Shown here piece after piece: positions 24,431 through 32,524 of a stretch of DNA of 64,000 nucleotides. The stretch comes from Mycolicibacterium sp. BiH015 (GTDB taxonomy: Bacteria > Actinomycetota > Actinomycetes > Mycobacteriales > Mycobacteriaceae). The translations under genes and the position numbers were made by a program. The stretch covers positions 62,001 through 126,000 of the forward strand of contig NZ_JAQGCZ010000013.1 of assembly GCF_027706845.1 (NCBI RefSeq). Direction: 5' to 3'. How positions within the stretch are numbered: position 1 is the first letter of the stretch; every line of letters begins with the position of its first letter. Under the pieces are notes generated by a model. That model made no database searches, was not told the DNA's origin, and worked only from the letters and a program-made list of their open reading frames with translations.

Positions 24431-25706
24431 GGGCTGGATCGAATTCGATGTGGAGTTCGGTGAGTCCGCGCAGCAGGAAGGTCGGTTCGTAGCTGTATGT
24501 GCGGACACCGGGCGCACCGTGGAACGTCTCGTCGATGCTGATGTCGCGCAACCGATCCAGCATCCGGCGCACGGTGATCTGACCTTCCACCCGGGCCAGC
24601 GGGGCGCCGGCGCAAGTATGGATACCGCGGCCGAACGCGATGTGTTCGCGCACGTTCTTGCGGTCGGGCCGGAATTCGTGGGGGTTCTCGAACTTGCGCG
24701 GGTCGCGGTTGGCGGCCCCGAGGCACAGCATTACGACGGTGCCCGCGGGCAGGGGAACCCCACCGAGCTCGGTGGTGCGCCGGACGAGGCGGAAATCGAC
24801 CTTGGTCGGCGAGTGCATCCGCAATGCTTCCTCGATGAACGTCGGTATTCCGTCTGGGTTCTCGCGGAGACGCTCTTGATACTCGGGGCGGTCTCCGAGG
24901 ACCTGCACCGCCGCGGTGAGCAGTTTCGTCACGGTCTCCTGGCCGGCGGCGAACAGGAAGGTCGCCGGTTTGGCCAACTCGATGAGTTCCGGGGTGGACC
25001 CGTCGGGATAGAGCGCTGTGGCAATGCCCGACAGGACGTCGTCGCGCGGATCGCTGCGACGGGCCGCGAGGTATCCGACGAACTTGTCGTCAAGGTACTG
25101 CAGCGGGTCGAGTCCCACGGGCTCTCCGTCGAGCGCGCCGACCCGGTTGCCGTCCGGGCGTTCTGCGCCGAGTGCCGCCAGGAACTCGGGTCGGTCTTCC
25201 TCGGGAACTCCGAGTAGGTCGATGATTGCCGATGTGGCAAAAGGTTTGGCGTACTCGGAGAGGAACTCGCAGCGCCCGTTGCCGAGGAACCGGTCGATCT
25301 GCCGGTCGACGAGCTGCCACATGAAGTCTTCGTTCTCCTTGAGCCTGCGCGGCGTCAGGAGCCGGCTGAGCAGCGAGCGGGCCTTCTCGTGCGCCGGCGG
25401 ATCCATCACGACCATGTGCTCGTGGATCGGGAACAGGTGGCGGTGCGCTTCGATCTGCTCGCTGATGTCATCACCGACGGGAGTGAACGGCAGGGGTGGG
25501 AAGGGTCCGCCGATCGCGTTGACCGCCGAGAAGGTGGCGTGGTCTTTGAACGCCGCCATCACCTCGGCGTAGCCGGTGACCGCGACGACGGACTGATGCG
25601 GTTCCCGCAGGACGGGGTTCTGCTCGCGCAGGGCGTCGAAGTACGCGTACGGGTCTTGTGCGATCGCGGGATCGGAGAAGAAGTCGGCAGACGCCAGATC
25701 GGTCAT
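24426..25706 (-). CDS. Cytochrome P450
   Basis: 426-aa soluble bacterial P450 hydroxylase. I-helix oxygen-activation motif FLFAAGQETV, K-helix EEALRMHSP with the ExxR pattern, and the haem loop AFGRGIHTCAGAPLARVEG with its axial Cys. Start MTDLASADFFSDP; the ATGA overlaps the ferredoxin stop by 4 bp, so the electron donor is co-translated. Family cannot be set from sequence alone. Likely introduces a hydroxyl group into a hydrophobic substrate that the SDR/ALDH enzymes oxidise. Confidence 0.94.
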   Translation of the reverse strand: MTDLASADFFSDPAIAQDPYAYFDALREQNPVLREPHQSVVAVTGYAEVMAAFKDHATFSAVNAIGGPFPPLPFTPVGDDISEQIEAHRHLFPIHEHMVVMDPPAHEKARSLLSRLLTPRRLKENEDFMWQLVDRQIDRFLGNGRCEFLSEYAKPFATSAIIDLLGVPEEDRPEFLAALGAERPDGNRVGALDGEPVGLDPLQYLDDKFVGYLAARRSDPRDDVLSGIATALYPDGSTPELIELAKPATFLFAAGQETVTKLLTAAVQVLGDRPEYQERLRENPDGIPTFIEEALRMHSPTKVDFRLVRRTTELGGVPLPAGTVVMLCLGAANRDPRKFENPHEFRPDRKNVREHIAFGRGIHTCAGAPLARVEGQITVRRMLDRLRDISIDETFHGAPGVRTYSYEPTFLLRGLTELHIEFDPAP

Positions 25707-25939
25707 GGGCTGGGGTGTCCTTCCCTGGATGGCCGCGGGGTGGCCGGAGCGCTGATGCTGATGGCACCCCGCGGGCACGCGTCGACCGCCGCGAGCACGG
25801 CGGACCAATGAACGTCAGGTGGTGCGATGCAGACCGCGACCTCGTCGTCGGAGAGGTCGAAAACCTCGGGTGCGGACTGAAGGCACAGCGCGTGGCCCTC
25901 GCACAAAGCTGGATCCACCCGGACCTGCCTGTCGTCCAT
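25703..25939 (-). CDS. 3Fe-4S-type ferredoxin
   Basis: 78-aa ferredoxin, electron donor for the P450 encoded directly after it. The cluster motif reads CEGHALC ... CP: the second position of the usual CxxCxxC is His, as in the P450-linked mycobacterial ferredoxins that bind a [3Fe-4S] cluster, followed by LQSAPEVFDLSDD. Start at ATG 25939, with AGGTGGGG in front. Promoter side shares the TGATCGATCGACCA operator with the divergent TetR gene. Confidence 0.92.
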   Translation of the reverse strand: MDDRQVRVDPALCEGHALCLQSAPEVFDLSDDEVAVCIAPPDVHWSAVLAAVDACPRGAISISAPATPRPSREGHPSP

Positions 25940-25952
25940 CCGCCCCACCTAC

Positions 25953-25966
25953 TGATCGATCGACCA
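25953..25966. promoter_or_regulatory. Operator TGATCGATCGACCA, ferredoxin/TetR divergent region
   Basis: Imperfect palindrome with 12 of 14 symmetric bases. The same 14 bases recur exactly at 26678-26691. It lies between ferredoxin and TetR starts; TAGAAT (25973-25978) and, on the minus strand, TCTAAT (25971-25976) are candidate -10 elements beside it. Confidence 0.75.
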
Positions 25967-26038
25967 AACCATTAGAATGCTGAATGCCTACCACGTCGCG
26001 CGGCGGGCGGTCAAGCTTCGACGATCAGGAGATGCCGA

Positions 26039-26632
26039 ATGGCACAGTCCCGCAACGCGAAAGCGTCCGAGGTGGGCACCCGCGGGCGGTTGGTCGAAGC
26101 CACTGCCAAGATCATGCGCGACGAAGGCTATGCGGCGGCGACGTCGAGGCGTGTCGCCGCGGAGGCCGGGGTCAAGCAGGCCCTGGTGTACTACTACTTC
26201 CCCTCCATGGACGATCTGTTCGTCGAGGTGTTGCGTGCCGGCGCCGAGGTCTCACTGGCCCGGATGCGCCAGGCGCTCGCAGAGGGCGACCCGCTGACCG
26301 CTCTGTGGAATCTGAACAGCGACCTACGCACCACGTCGCTGAATACCGAGTTCATGGCACTTGCAAACCATCGCAAGGCTATTCGGGTCGAGTTGAGGGC
26401 CTACGCGGAACGCGTCCGCGACATCGAGTCGGCCGCAGTCGGTGTCGCATTGCGGGCGCGTGGCATCGATCCGCAATCCTTCCCGCCGATCGTGGTGTCC
26501 ATGCTGATCGCCCAGATCGCGCGCAGTCTGTGCAACGAGGATGCGGTCGGGGTGACGCTGGGCCACGACGAGATGCGCGCCTTCGTCGAGCGGCAACTGC
26601 AGGCGTTCGCTTCGCGCGACTCCGAGCCCTGA
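26039..26632 (+). CDS. TetR-family transcriptional regulator
   Basis: 197 aa with an N-terminal HTH GRLVEATAKIMRDEGYAAATSRRVAAEAGVKQALVYYYFPSMDDL and a ligand domain unlike the other TetR in this window. RBS AGGAGATGCCGA. Flanked on both sides by identical 14-bp operators, one controlling the divergent ferredoxin-P450 genes and one controlling the downstream SDR, so it probably controls both plus itself. Confidence 0.92.
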   Translation: MAQSRNAKASEVGTRGRLVEATAKIMRDEGYAAATSRRVAAEAGVKQALVYYYFPSMDDLFVEVLRAGAEVSLARMRQALAEGDPLTALWNLNSDLRTTSLNTEFMALANHRKAIRVELRAYAERVRDIESAAVGVALRARGIDPQSFPPIVVSMLIAQIARSLCNEDAVGVTLGHDEMRAFVERQLQAFASRDSEP

Positions 26633-26645
26633 TTTCGCTTGCTCA

Positions 26646-26691
26646 TTGACAGCCATGTCGCCGACTGGGATGCTTCCTGATCGATCGACCA
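26646..26691 (+). promoter_or_regulatory. Promoter and operator of the third mycofactocin-type SDR
   Basis: TTGACA (26646-26651), 17-bp spacer, GATGCT (26669-26674), then TGATCGATCGACCA (26678-26691) covering the expected transcription start. The -35 is a perfect consensus. Confidence 0.65.
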
Positions 26692-26710
26692 ATAAAGAAG
26701 GAGGGCTGCG

Positions 26711-27550
26711 ATGGGTGTGCGAGTGGAGGGCAAGGTCGCGTTCGTGACCGGCGCTGCCCGCGGTCAGGGACGCAGTCACGCCGTGCGGTTGGCGCAGGAG
26801 GGCGCCGACATCATCGCCGTGGACGCGTGCGGACCGGTGACGTCGGACAGCCAGATCGCTCCGTCCACACCCGACGACCTGGCTCACACGGCCGACCTGG
26901 TCAAGAACCTCGACCGGCGCATTGTCACCGCGCAGGTCGACGTCCGTGATTACGCCGCGCTCGAAGCGGCCGTCGACAGCGGAGTCGACCAACTGGGCCG
27001 TCTCGACATCGTCGTCGCCAATGCCGGCATCGGCAACGGCGGTCAGACGCTGGACAAAACCAGCGAGGCGGACTGGGACGACATGATCGCCGTCAACCTC
27101 TCCGGTGTCTGGAAGACGGTCAAAGCTGCTGTGCCCCATCTGCTCTCCGGTGGCGCCGGCGGGTCGATCATCCTGACCAGCAGCGTCGGCGGACTGAAGG
27201 CATACCCGCACACCGGGCACTACATTGCCGCCAAGCACGGTGTCATCGGCCTGATGCGCACCTTCGCGGTCGAACTCGGCCAGTACTCCATCCGCGTCAA
27301 CGCGGTGTGCCCGACGAACGTCAACACGCCGATGTTCATGAACGAGGGCACGATGAAGCTGTTCCGTCCCGACCTGCAGAACCCGGGTCCCGATGACCTG
27401 GCGGTCGCCGCTCAATTCATGCATACGCTGCCTGTCGGTTGGGTCGAGCCGATCGACATCAGCAACGCGGTGTTGTTCCTGGCCTCCGACGAGTCCCGTT
27501 ACATCACCGGGCTCCCGGTCACCGTCGATGCCGGGAGCATGCTCAAATAG
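26711..27550 (+). CDS. Mycofactocin-coupled short-chain dehydrogenase
   Basis: 279 aa starting MGVRVEGKVAFVTGAARGQGRSHAVRLAQEGADIIAVDAC. NAG motif (VVANAGI), TSSVGG, active site HYIAAK, VDAG end. The insertion relative to classical SDRs and the GQGRSHAV signature place it in the mycofactocin-associated group. AAGGAGG forms a very strong ribosome-binding site. Operator-bearing promoter shared with the ferredoxin-P450 side. Ends 8 bp inside the convergent P450 gene. Confidence 0.9.
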   Translation: MGVRVEGKVAFVTGAARGQGRSHAVRLAQEGADIIAVDACGPVTSDSQIAPSTPDDLAHTADLVKNLDRRIVTAQVDVRDYAALEAAVDSGVDQLGRLDIVVANAGIGNGGQTLDKTSEADWDDMIAVNLSGVWKTVKAAVPHLLSGGAGGSIILTSSVGGLKAYPHTGHYIAAKHGVIGLMRTFAVELGQYSIRVNAVCPTNVNTPMFMNEGTMKLFRPDLQNPGPDDLAVAAQFMHTLPVGWVEPIDISNAVLFLASDESRYITGLPVTVDAGSMLK

Positions 27551-28787
27551 CGGTCCTCGGGCCGAGGGTGACCGGCATGTGCCGAACACCGCTGTGCTTG
27601 TTGCTGCGGACGTACTCGACAGGCCCCGTCGGCGTGATCCTGCCGACCCTGTCAAGCAGCACGTCGAACATCACCGCCATCTCCATCCGGGCAAGCGACG
27701 CCCCGAGGCAGAAGTGGACCCCGCGGCCGAAGGCCAAGTGCGGGTTGGGGTTCCGGGCCACGTCGAACACGTAGGGCGCGGCGAATACCGCCTCGTCACG
27801 GTTGGCGGACGCCCACCACAGACTCACCTTGTCGCCGGCCTTGATGCGCTGCCCGTGCAGCTCGACGTCCCTGGTCGCGGTCCGCCGGTTGTACGGGGTG
27901 GAGGACGCCCACCGGAGCATTTCCTCGACCGCGGTCGGCAGGAGGGCTCTGTTGTCCCGCAGGCGTTCCCAGACTTCGGGTCGCTCGCTCAACGCAGACA
28001 TGCCGATCGCGATCGAGTTGCGGGTCGTCTCACTGCCCGCGGCGATGATCAGGCTCAGGAACAGGCGCTGCTCGTTCTCGCTGAGAGGCGCACCGTCAAT
28101 CGTCGAATGGGTCACGATCGACAGCAGGTCGGCTGTCGGAGGTTCACTGCGCTTGCGCTCCAACAGTTTCGTGCCGTAGGTGAACATCTGTGCCTGCGCC
28201 TGGGCGACGCGGTCGCTGACCTCCCCGATCTCGCGCTCCTCGTAGTCGAGGGTGACGTTCGCCCAATTCATCAACTCGTGGCGATCTTGCTGGGGCACTC
28301 CGGCCAGCTCGGCCACGGCCTGAAGCGGCAACTCGGCGGCCACGTCGATCAGGAAGTCGCACTCACCCTTGGCCAGCGCCGCGTCGACGATGTCGATCGC
28401 GCGGATGCGCAGGTCGTCGGCGATGGCCTGCAGCGCACGCGGTGTCGTGCTGGGCGCCAGCAGCCGCCGGAACTGCGCGTGGCGCGGGTCGTCCATCATG
28501 TTGAGCAGTGCGCCGACTGCGAATCCCATCGGCATGTCCTCGAGCGTGGTGCCCCCGCCCTGGCGGTCACCACCGGTCTCGGACGAGAACGTCTCGCCGT
28601 CGGCGGCGGCCGCGACGATGTCCGCATGCCGGCTCAGCACCCAGAAGCCTTCGCCGCCAGGGGAATGCGCTGTCGGCGGATGCCACCAGACGGGAGCGTC
28701 ACGCCGCAGCACGTCGAATACCTCGAACGGAAAGCCGGCGGTGAACCGGTCCAGGTCGGTCAGGTCGACATCGACCGAGTTCGGCAT
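27543..28787 (-). CDS. Cytochrome P450 (second)
   Basis: 414 aa. MMDDPRHAQFRRLLAPSTTPRAL, I-helix LIIAAGSETTRNSIA, ExxR in EEMLRWASS, haem loop AFGRGVHFCLGASLARMEM. The D-P-R-H plus AAGSETTRN wording resembles mycobacterial CYP124/125/142-type sterol and alkyl hydroxylases, though I cannot assign a family. No ferredoxin is adjacent; the 25703 ferredoxin could serve both P450s. Upstream lies a 7-bp-arm inverted repeat overlapping a plausible -10. Confidence 0.94.
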   Translation of the reverse strand: MPNSVDVDLTDLDRFTAGFPFEVFDVLRRDAPVWWHPPTAHSPGGEGFWVLSRHADIVAAAADGETFSSETGGDRQGGGTTLEDMPMGFAVGALLNMMDDPRHAQFRRLLAPSTTPRALQAIADDLRIRAIDIVDAALAKGECDFLIDVAAELPLQAVAELAGVPQQDRHELMNWANVTLDYEEREIGEVSDRVAQAQAQMFTYGTKLLERKRSEPPTADLLSIVTHSTIDGAPLSENEQRLFLSLIIAAGSETTRNSIAIGMSALSERPEVWERLRDNRALLPTAVEEMLRWASSTPYNRRTATRDVELHGQRIKAGDKVSLWWASANRDEAVFAAPYVFDVARNPNPHLAFGRGVHFCLGASLARMEMAVMFDVLLDRVGRITPTGPVEYVRSNKHSGVRHMPVTLGPRTAI

Positions 28788-28793
28788 GCACCG

Positions 28794-28818
28794 ACGATAC
28801 GCATGACCATACGTATCG
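28794..28818. promoter_or_regulatory. Operator and candidate -10 upstream of the second P450
   Basis: CGATACG (28795-28801), ten bases, CGTATCG (28812-28818), perfect 7-bp arms. On the minus strand TATCGT (28794-28799) lies 6 bases before the ATG, compatible with a leaderless transcript whose -10 is in the operator. Confidence 0.55.
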
Positions 28819-28833
28819 CGTCAAGATGTGTTG

Positions 28834-29268
28834 TCAGAACGGACTGCTGTTCGACTGGGACCGGGCATCCTCGGGGCGAGGACCGTACTTGCGAATGTAG
28901 TCGTCGTGCATCTTCGCGTCCTTCTTGCGTTTGATGACGTCCACGAGGTTGGGGTCGAGCCCGTGGCGCGCCAGGCGGTGCCTGCGCCACACCTTGTTCA
29001 GAGCCAACGCCATGAGCAGCGCCCAGACGTAGATGGGTGCCGTCATCTCAAGTCGCATATAGATCGGTGCGGGCAGCAGCCACAGCGGAGCGAGGATGAT
29101 CAGCGGCGGTATCGCGTATCGGATCATGTGCCGCCGCACCGCACCCTCGCCCGCGAGATCTTCTGCGACCCACCGGTTCATCGACGCAGGAAGTCGTTTG
29201 CCGTAGCTGTAGAGCAGGTACTGCCAGAGGCTGGGCTTGTCGGTGCCCGCTGGCTCTTGAAGGGTCAT
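28834..29268 (-). CDS. DUF5313 membrane protein
   Basis: 144 aa: KPSLWQYLLYSYGKRLPASMNRWVAEDLAGEGAVRRHM is the DUF5313 signature; two TM helices follow (AIPPLIILAPLWLLP, YVWALLMALALNKV), then a basic cytosolic tail with DPNLVDVIKRKKDAKMHDDYIRKYG. Function unknown; common in mycobacteria. 19 bp after the MarR stop, so probably co-transcribed with it. Confidence 0.8.
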   Translation of the reverse strand: MTLQEPAGTDKPSLWQYLLYSYGKRLPASMNRWVAEDLAGEGAVRRHMIRYAIPPLIILAPLWLLPAPIYMRLEMTAPIYVWALLMALALNKVWRRHRLARHGLDPNLVDVIKRKKDAKMHDDYIRKYGPRPEDARSQSNSSPF

Positions 29269-29287
29269 CGGCGCTCCTTTGCGCGAT

Positions 29288-29776
29288 TCAGGACTGCAGC
29301 GCCCCGGCTGCCACCGCGGCCGAGTTGATGCGGGTCAGGACTGTATGGAGGTGTTCGAGTTCAGCCAGGTCGACACCGAGGCGCGCAACGACGGCCGGCG
29401 GGATGTCCAGCGCTCGCTCGCGAAGTGCCGCTCCCTTGTCCGTCAGCTGGACATCTGTGGACCGCTCGTCGGCGGCGTTACGGGCCCTGGTGATCAGCCC
29501 CAGGGTCTCGAGCCGCTTGAGCATCGGCGAGAGCGTGGCCGAATCCAACTGCAGCGCAGTGGCGATCGCCTTCACCGACAGCGGCGAGGGTGCGGTCGAC
29601 TTCTTCTGGTGGTCCCACAGCGCCAGCATGACGAGGTACTGCGGATGGGTGAGCCCTAGCGGCTCCAGCAGCGGACGGTAAACCGCCAGCACCGCGCGGT
29701 TGGTCGTCGCGAGCGCGAAGCAGACCTGGCGTTCCAAGGCCAGGGGATCGACCTCGGGTGCAGCGGTGACGGCCAT
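29288..29776 (-). CDS. MarR-family regulator, OhrR-like
   Basis: 162 aa. LERQVCFALATTNRAVLAVYRPLLEPLGLTHPQYLVMLALW matches OhrR, including a single N-terminal Cys at the position of the peroxide-sensing residue. The wing SATLSPMLKRLETLGLITR is intact. No ohr gene is adjacent. A perfect palindrome 12 bp upstream of the start suggests autoregulation. Target genes are probably itself and the DUF5313 gene. Confidence 0.85.
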   Translation of the reverse strand: MAVTAAPEVDPLALERQVCFALATTNRAVLAVYRPLLEPLGLTHPQYLVMLALWDHQKKSTAPSPLSVKAIATALQLDSATLSPMLKRLETLGLITRARNAADERSTDVQLTDKGAALRERALDIPPAVVARLGVDLAELEHLHTVLTRINSAAVAAGALQS

Positions 29777-29787
29777 AGTTAGATAGT

Positions 29788-29804
29788 GCCCTAATAGTTA
29801 GGGC
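29788..29804. promoter_or_regulatory. Perfect palindrome upstream of the OhrR-like gene
   Basis: GCCCTAA-TAG-TTAGGGC, 7-bp arms. A shorter related word TAGTTAGATAG lies next to it (29776-29786). Typical for a MarR dimer site. Confidence 0.7.
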
Positions 29805-29823
29805 GCTAGCAATATTGCGTGCG

Positions 29824-30252
29824 TCACGCAGTCGGCGGCGGGGTGCCGATGAGCACGGCGCTGAGCCTGCAGCCGTCGGGGCCGCCCCGCCATGCGTGGT
29901 CGACGCCCGTCAGCACCACGAGGTCGCCCTGCTCGAGGTGGTGGGCGCCGTCGTCGAGGACGAGGTCGACGCTGCCGGCGAGCACCGTCTGCAGATCGAG
30001 GGTGTCGGTGTGGTGCATCGGGGTCTCGGAGTCGGGGCCCAACTCCACGAACATCCACCGCACCATCCCGGGTGCGATGCCCTGGTCGATCAACGGGGCG
30101 CTGCCGGCCGGCCGGGCGGGCGGAGGGTTCTGCGACGTCGCGAACGGAATGCCCATCGCAAAGCCCGGAGCAAGCTGGTCCAGTGTCAGCTCGTCCTGAC
30201 TCACGACGCAGGACCGGCCGTCCGCGTCGACTCCTGTGATCAACGTTCGCAC
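29824..30252 (-). CDS. Cupin-domain protein
   Basis: 142 aa with a cupin barrel: FVELGPDSETPMHHTDTLDLQTVLAGSVDLVLDDGAHHLEQGDLVVLTGVDHAWRGGP, containing the HxH...E-like metal site (MHHT ... D) and the second motif with His. N-terminal ~45 residues are less conserved. It may be an enzyme or a small-molecule binder; the substrate is not evident. GTG start after AGCGAGGGACA. Lies upstream of the MarR gene, same strand. Confidence 0.8.
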   Translation of the reverse strand: MRTLITGVDADGRSCVVSQDELTLDQLAPGFAMGIPFATSQNPPPARPAGSAPLIDQGIAPGMVRWMFVELGPDSETPMHHTDTLDLQTVLAGSVDLVLDDGAHHLEQGDLVVLTGVDHAWRGGPDGCRLSAVLIGTPPPTA

Positions 30253-30279
30253 TGTCCCTCGCTTCCTCCGGTCACGGCA

Positions 30280-31365
30280 TCATGATGTCGACCCTGGCGA
30301 GGGCCAGACTCCGTGATGGTGACATTGATTGCCCCCGTTACGTTTTGCACGGTACATCGCGGTGTCGGCTGCGGCGATCAGGTGGTCGACGGCGGCTTCG
30401 AGCGCCTGCGTCGACGTCCCCGTGATTTCGGTGAACGCCGTCCCGACACTGGCTCGTACGCGCACCGGGAGCGCGGCGATCGCGTCGCACACGTCTTGGA
30501 AGCGGACGGTGGCCCGGGGTGACGTTGAGACGTCGGCGATCAGGAATTCCTCCCCGCCGCTGCGAGTGATGACCGCCGTCGGCGTCGCGGTCGCCCGCAG
30601 CGCGTCGGCCACCGCGACCAGCGCCCGGTCCCCGGCAAGGTGCCCGTGCTCGTCATTGAGTGCTTTGAAGTTGTCGAGATCGAGCAGCGCCACCACCAGG
30701 TAACGGTCCGACTCGTAGCGGCGCGAGAGAAGGCTCATCATCTGTCTGCGGAACGCCCGCCGATTCAGCAGTCCGGTCAACGGATCCAGATCGGCGTAAA
30801 AAAGATCGCCTTCCAGTGCATGCAGCAGGAGGCGAATGGCCAGTGGCACTCCGATGTTGATCTGCAGGATGAGGAAGAAGTCCACTGCGGCAAGCGCTGT
30901 GCGTCCTTGTGCAGCGAGCTGGATCGCCTCGTAAGCACCCACCCCGGCGGCGATCGCGACGTTGGCGAGCACCGGTCGCAGCGTGTGGAAGAACGCGCTG
31001 ATGGCCCCATTGGTGGTGAACGCGACACATCCCAGCAGCGCGGCCAGCGGGTCCGGATAGGCCAGACAGGCGAGGGCGATCGAAACGCTCGTGACCATCA
31101 CGAAGCCGGCCGACTGGCTCTTGGTCGGCCACCGTCGCAGCCAGAGTGCGGCACCCGCGACGCCGCCGGAGGCAGCCGCCCACATCATCGCGCGCTGCGG
31201 GTGGTCCGTCGGCCCTCCCGCGCCGTTGAGCAGGACGACGACGGCGGCTGCCATCGACAGCGTGATGGCAGCGACGAAGAGGCGCACGTGCAGCGTCACA
31301 CCACGCGCTTCGAGGAAACCGCTGAACCACTCGTAGTGATCCGCGCGTCGGTCATCCCGCTGCAT
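30280..31365 (-). CDS. Membrane diguanylate cyclase (GGDEF)
   Basis: 361 aa. Six or so TM segments (~25-190, from VRLFVAAITLSMAAAVVVLL to LILQINIGVPLAIRLL) precede a GGDEF domain with DPLTGLLNRRAFRRQM, LDLDNFKALNDEHGHLAGDRAL and the catalytic signature SGGEEF, so synthesis of c-di-GMP is expected. No RxxD-type I-site just before GGEEF (ATPTAVITR) and no EAL domain. Divergent from the cAMP-binding acetyltransferase. Confidence 0.9.
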   Translation of the reverse strand: MQRDDRRADHYEWFSGFLEARGVTLHVRLFVAAITLSMAAAVVVLLNGAGGPTDHPQRAMMWAAASGGVAGAALWLRRWPTKSQSAGFVMVTSVSIALACLAYPDPLAALLGCVAFTTNGAISAFFHTLRPVLANVAIAAGVGAYEAIQLAAQGRTALAAVDFFLILQINIGVPLAIRLLLHALEGDLFYADLDPLTGLLNRRAFRRQMMSLLSRRYESDRYLVVALLDLDNFKALNDEHGHLAGDRALVAVADALRATATPTAVITRSGGEEFLIADVSTSPRATVRFQDVCDAIAALPVRVRASVGTAFTEITGTSTQALEAAVDHLIAAADTAMYRAKRNGGNQCHHHGVWPSPGSTS

Positions 31366-31488
31366 GCCACATCATCCCGTCGCCGGTGAGTTATACGTCA
31401 TCCAACATGCCGGTGTATGCCGAGTCGATGGGCCGCCCCCCTGGAACTCAACTCACACCGACCGTTTGCTGGCGGTATCACCGCATCC

Positions 31489-31518
31489 TTGCCGGTCGTT
31501 CCCGCCCGCCCGTAGCCT
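31489..31518 (+). promoter_or_regulatory. Predicted leaderless promoter of pat
   Basis: TTGCCG (31489-31494), 18-bp spacer, TAGCCT (31513-31518), then exactly 7 bases to the GTG start. The transcript would begin at or next to the start codon; no ribosome-binding site is visible. Confidence 0.5.
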
Positions 31519-31525
31519 CGTAACT

Positions 31526-32524
31526 GTGTCCGGGCTGGCTGTCGTTCGCGCCGATGACCTCGCCGCGCTGGCTGTCTTCGACGGCATCAGAACCGAGGCG
31601 CTGGTGCCGCTGGCGGCTCGGCTGCGCCCGCTGGCTGCGGCTCCAGGCCAGGTGCTCATGCAGCAGGGCGAGCTCGCAGTCTCATTCCTTCTGATCGCAT
31701 CCGGTCGCGCGGAAGTCACCCACATCGGCGACGACGGACACGACACCGTGGTCGCGCTCGAACCCGGCTTGATCGTCGGCGAGATCGCGCTGCTGCGCGA
31801 CGCGCCGCGCACCGCGACGGTCGTCGCCACCGAGGCGCTGACCGGTTGGGTCGGCGGCCGGGAGGCGTTCTCGACGATGCTCGAGGTTCCCGGCTTGATG
31901 GACAGGTTGGTCCGCACGGCGCGGCAACGCCTGGCGGCGTTCATCACGCCCATCCCTGTGGAGATGCGCGACGGCACCGTCCTGCATCTGCGGCCCGTGC
32001 TGCCGGGCGACAACGAGCGCACCACCAACGGGCCGGTCGAGTTCTCCGGAGAGACCCTCTACCGTCGCTTCCAGTCGGTGCAGTCGCCGTCGAAGACCTT
32101 GATGGCCTACCTGTTCGAGGTCGACTATCAGGACCACTTCGTGTTCGTCCTGACCGACGGGCCCGACGGTCCCGTGGTGGCCGACGTGCGGTTTGTCCGC
32201 GACGAGAACGAACCCGCGGAAGCCGAGATCGCGTTCATCGTGGGGGATGCCTACCAGGGCAAGGGCATCGGCACGTTCCTGATGGCGGCGATCTCCGTCG
32301 CGGCGGGCTATGACGCCGTGCGCCGGTTCACAGCACGGGTGCTCACCGACAACGCCCCGATGCGGGCGATCCTGGACCGCTTCGGCGCGGTCTGGCACCG
32401 CGACGATCTCGGCGTGGTCGTGACGGAGATCCCGGTGCCCTCGGTCGACGATCTGCGGCTGAGCCGAGAGTTGGTGCAGCAGATCCGCGATGTCGCGCGG
32501 CAGGCGATCCGGGCGGTGGGCTGA
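31526..32524 (+). CDS. pat: cAMP-dependent protein lysine acetyltransferase Pat
   Basis: 332-aa enzyme: cyclic-nucleotide-binding domain (~10-130) with the phosphate-binding cassette GEIALLRDAPRTATV, fused to a GNAT domain (~150-325) with the acetyl-CoA loop AYQGKGIGTFLMAA. Counterpart of Rv0998/MSMEG_5458, which acetylates acetyl-CoA synthetase and fatty-acyl ligases when cAMP binds. Length equals the tuberculosis protein. GTG start chosen from homology. The stop overlaps the next ATG (TGATG). Confidence 0.94.
   Translation: MSGLAVVRADDLAALAVFDGIRTEALVPLAARLRPLAAAPGQVLMQQGELAVSFLLIASGRAEVTHIGDDGHDTVVALEPGLIVGEIALLRDAPRTATVVATEALTGWVGGREAFSTMLEVPGLMDRLVRTARQRLAAFITPIPVEMRDGTVLHLRPVLPGDNERTTNGPVEFSGETLYRRFQSVQSPSKTLMAYLFEVDYQDHFVFVLTDGPDGPVVADVRFVRDENEPAEAEIAFIVGDAYQGKGIGTFLMAAISVAAGYDAVRRFTARVLTDNAPMRAILDRFGAVWHRDDLGVVVTEIPVPSVDDLRLSRELVQQIRDVARQAIRAVG

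Noticed and set aside
19396..31400. tRNA-Ala as integration site of the catabolic island
   Set aside because: The island starts soon after the tRNA, but I found no copy of the tRNA 3' end at its far side (near 31.4 kb; only weak similarity), no integrase and no compositional break.
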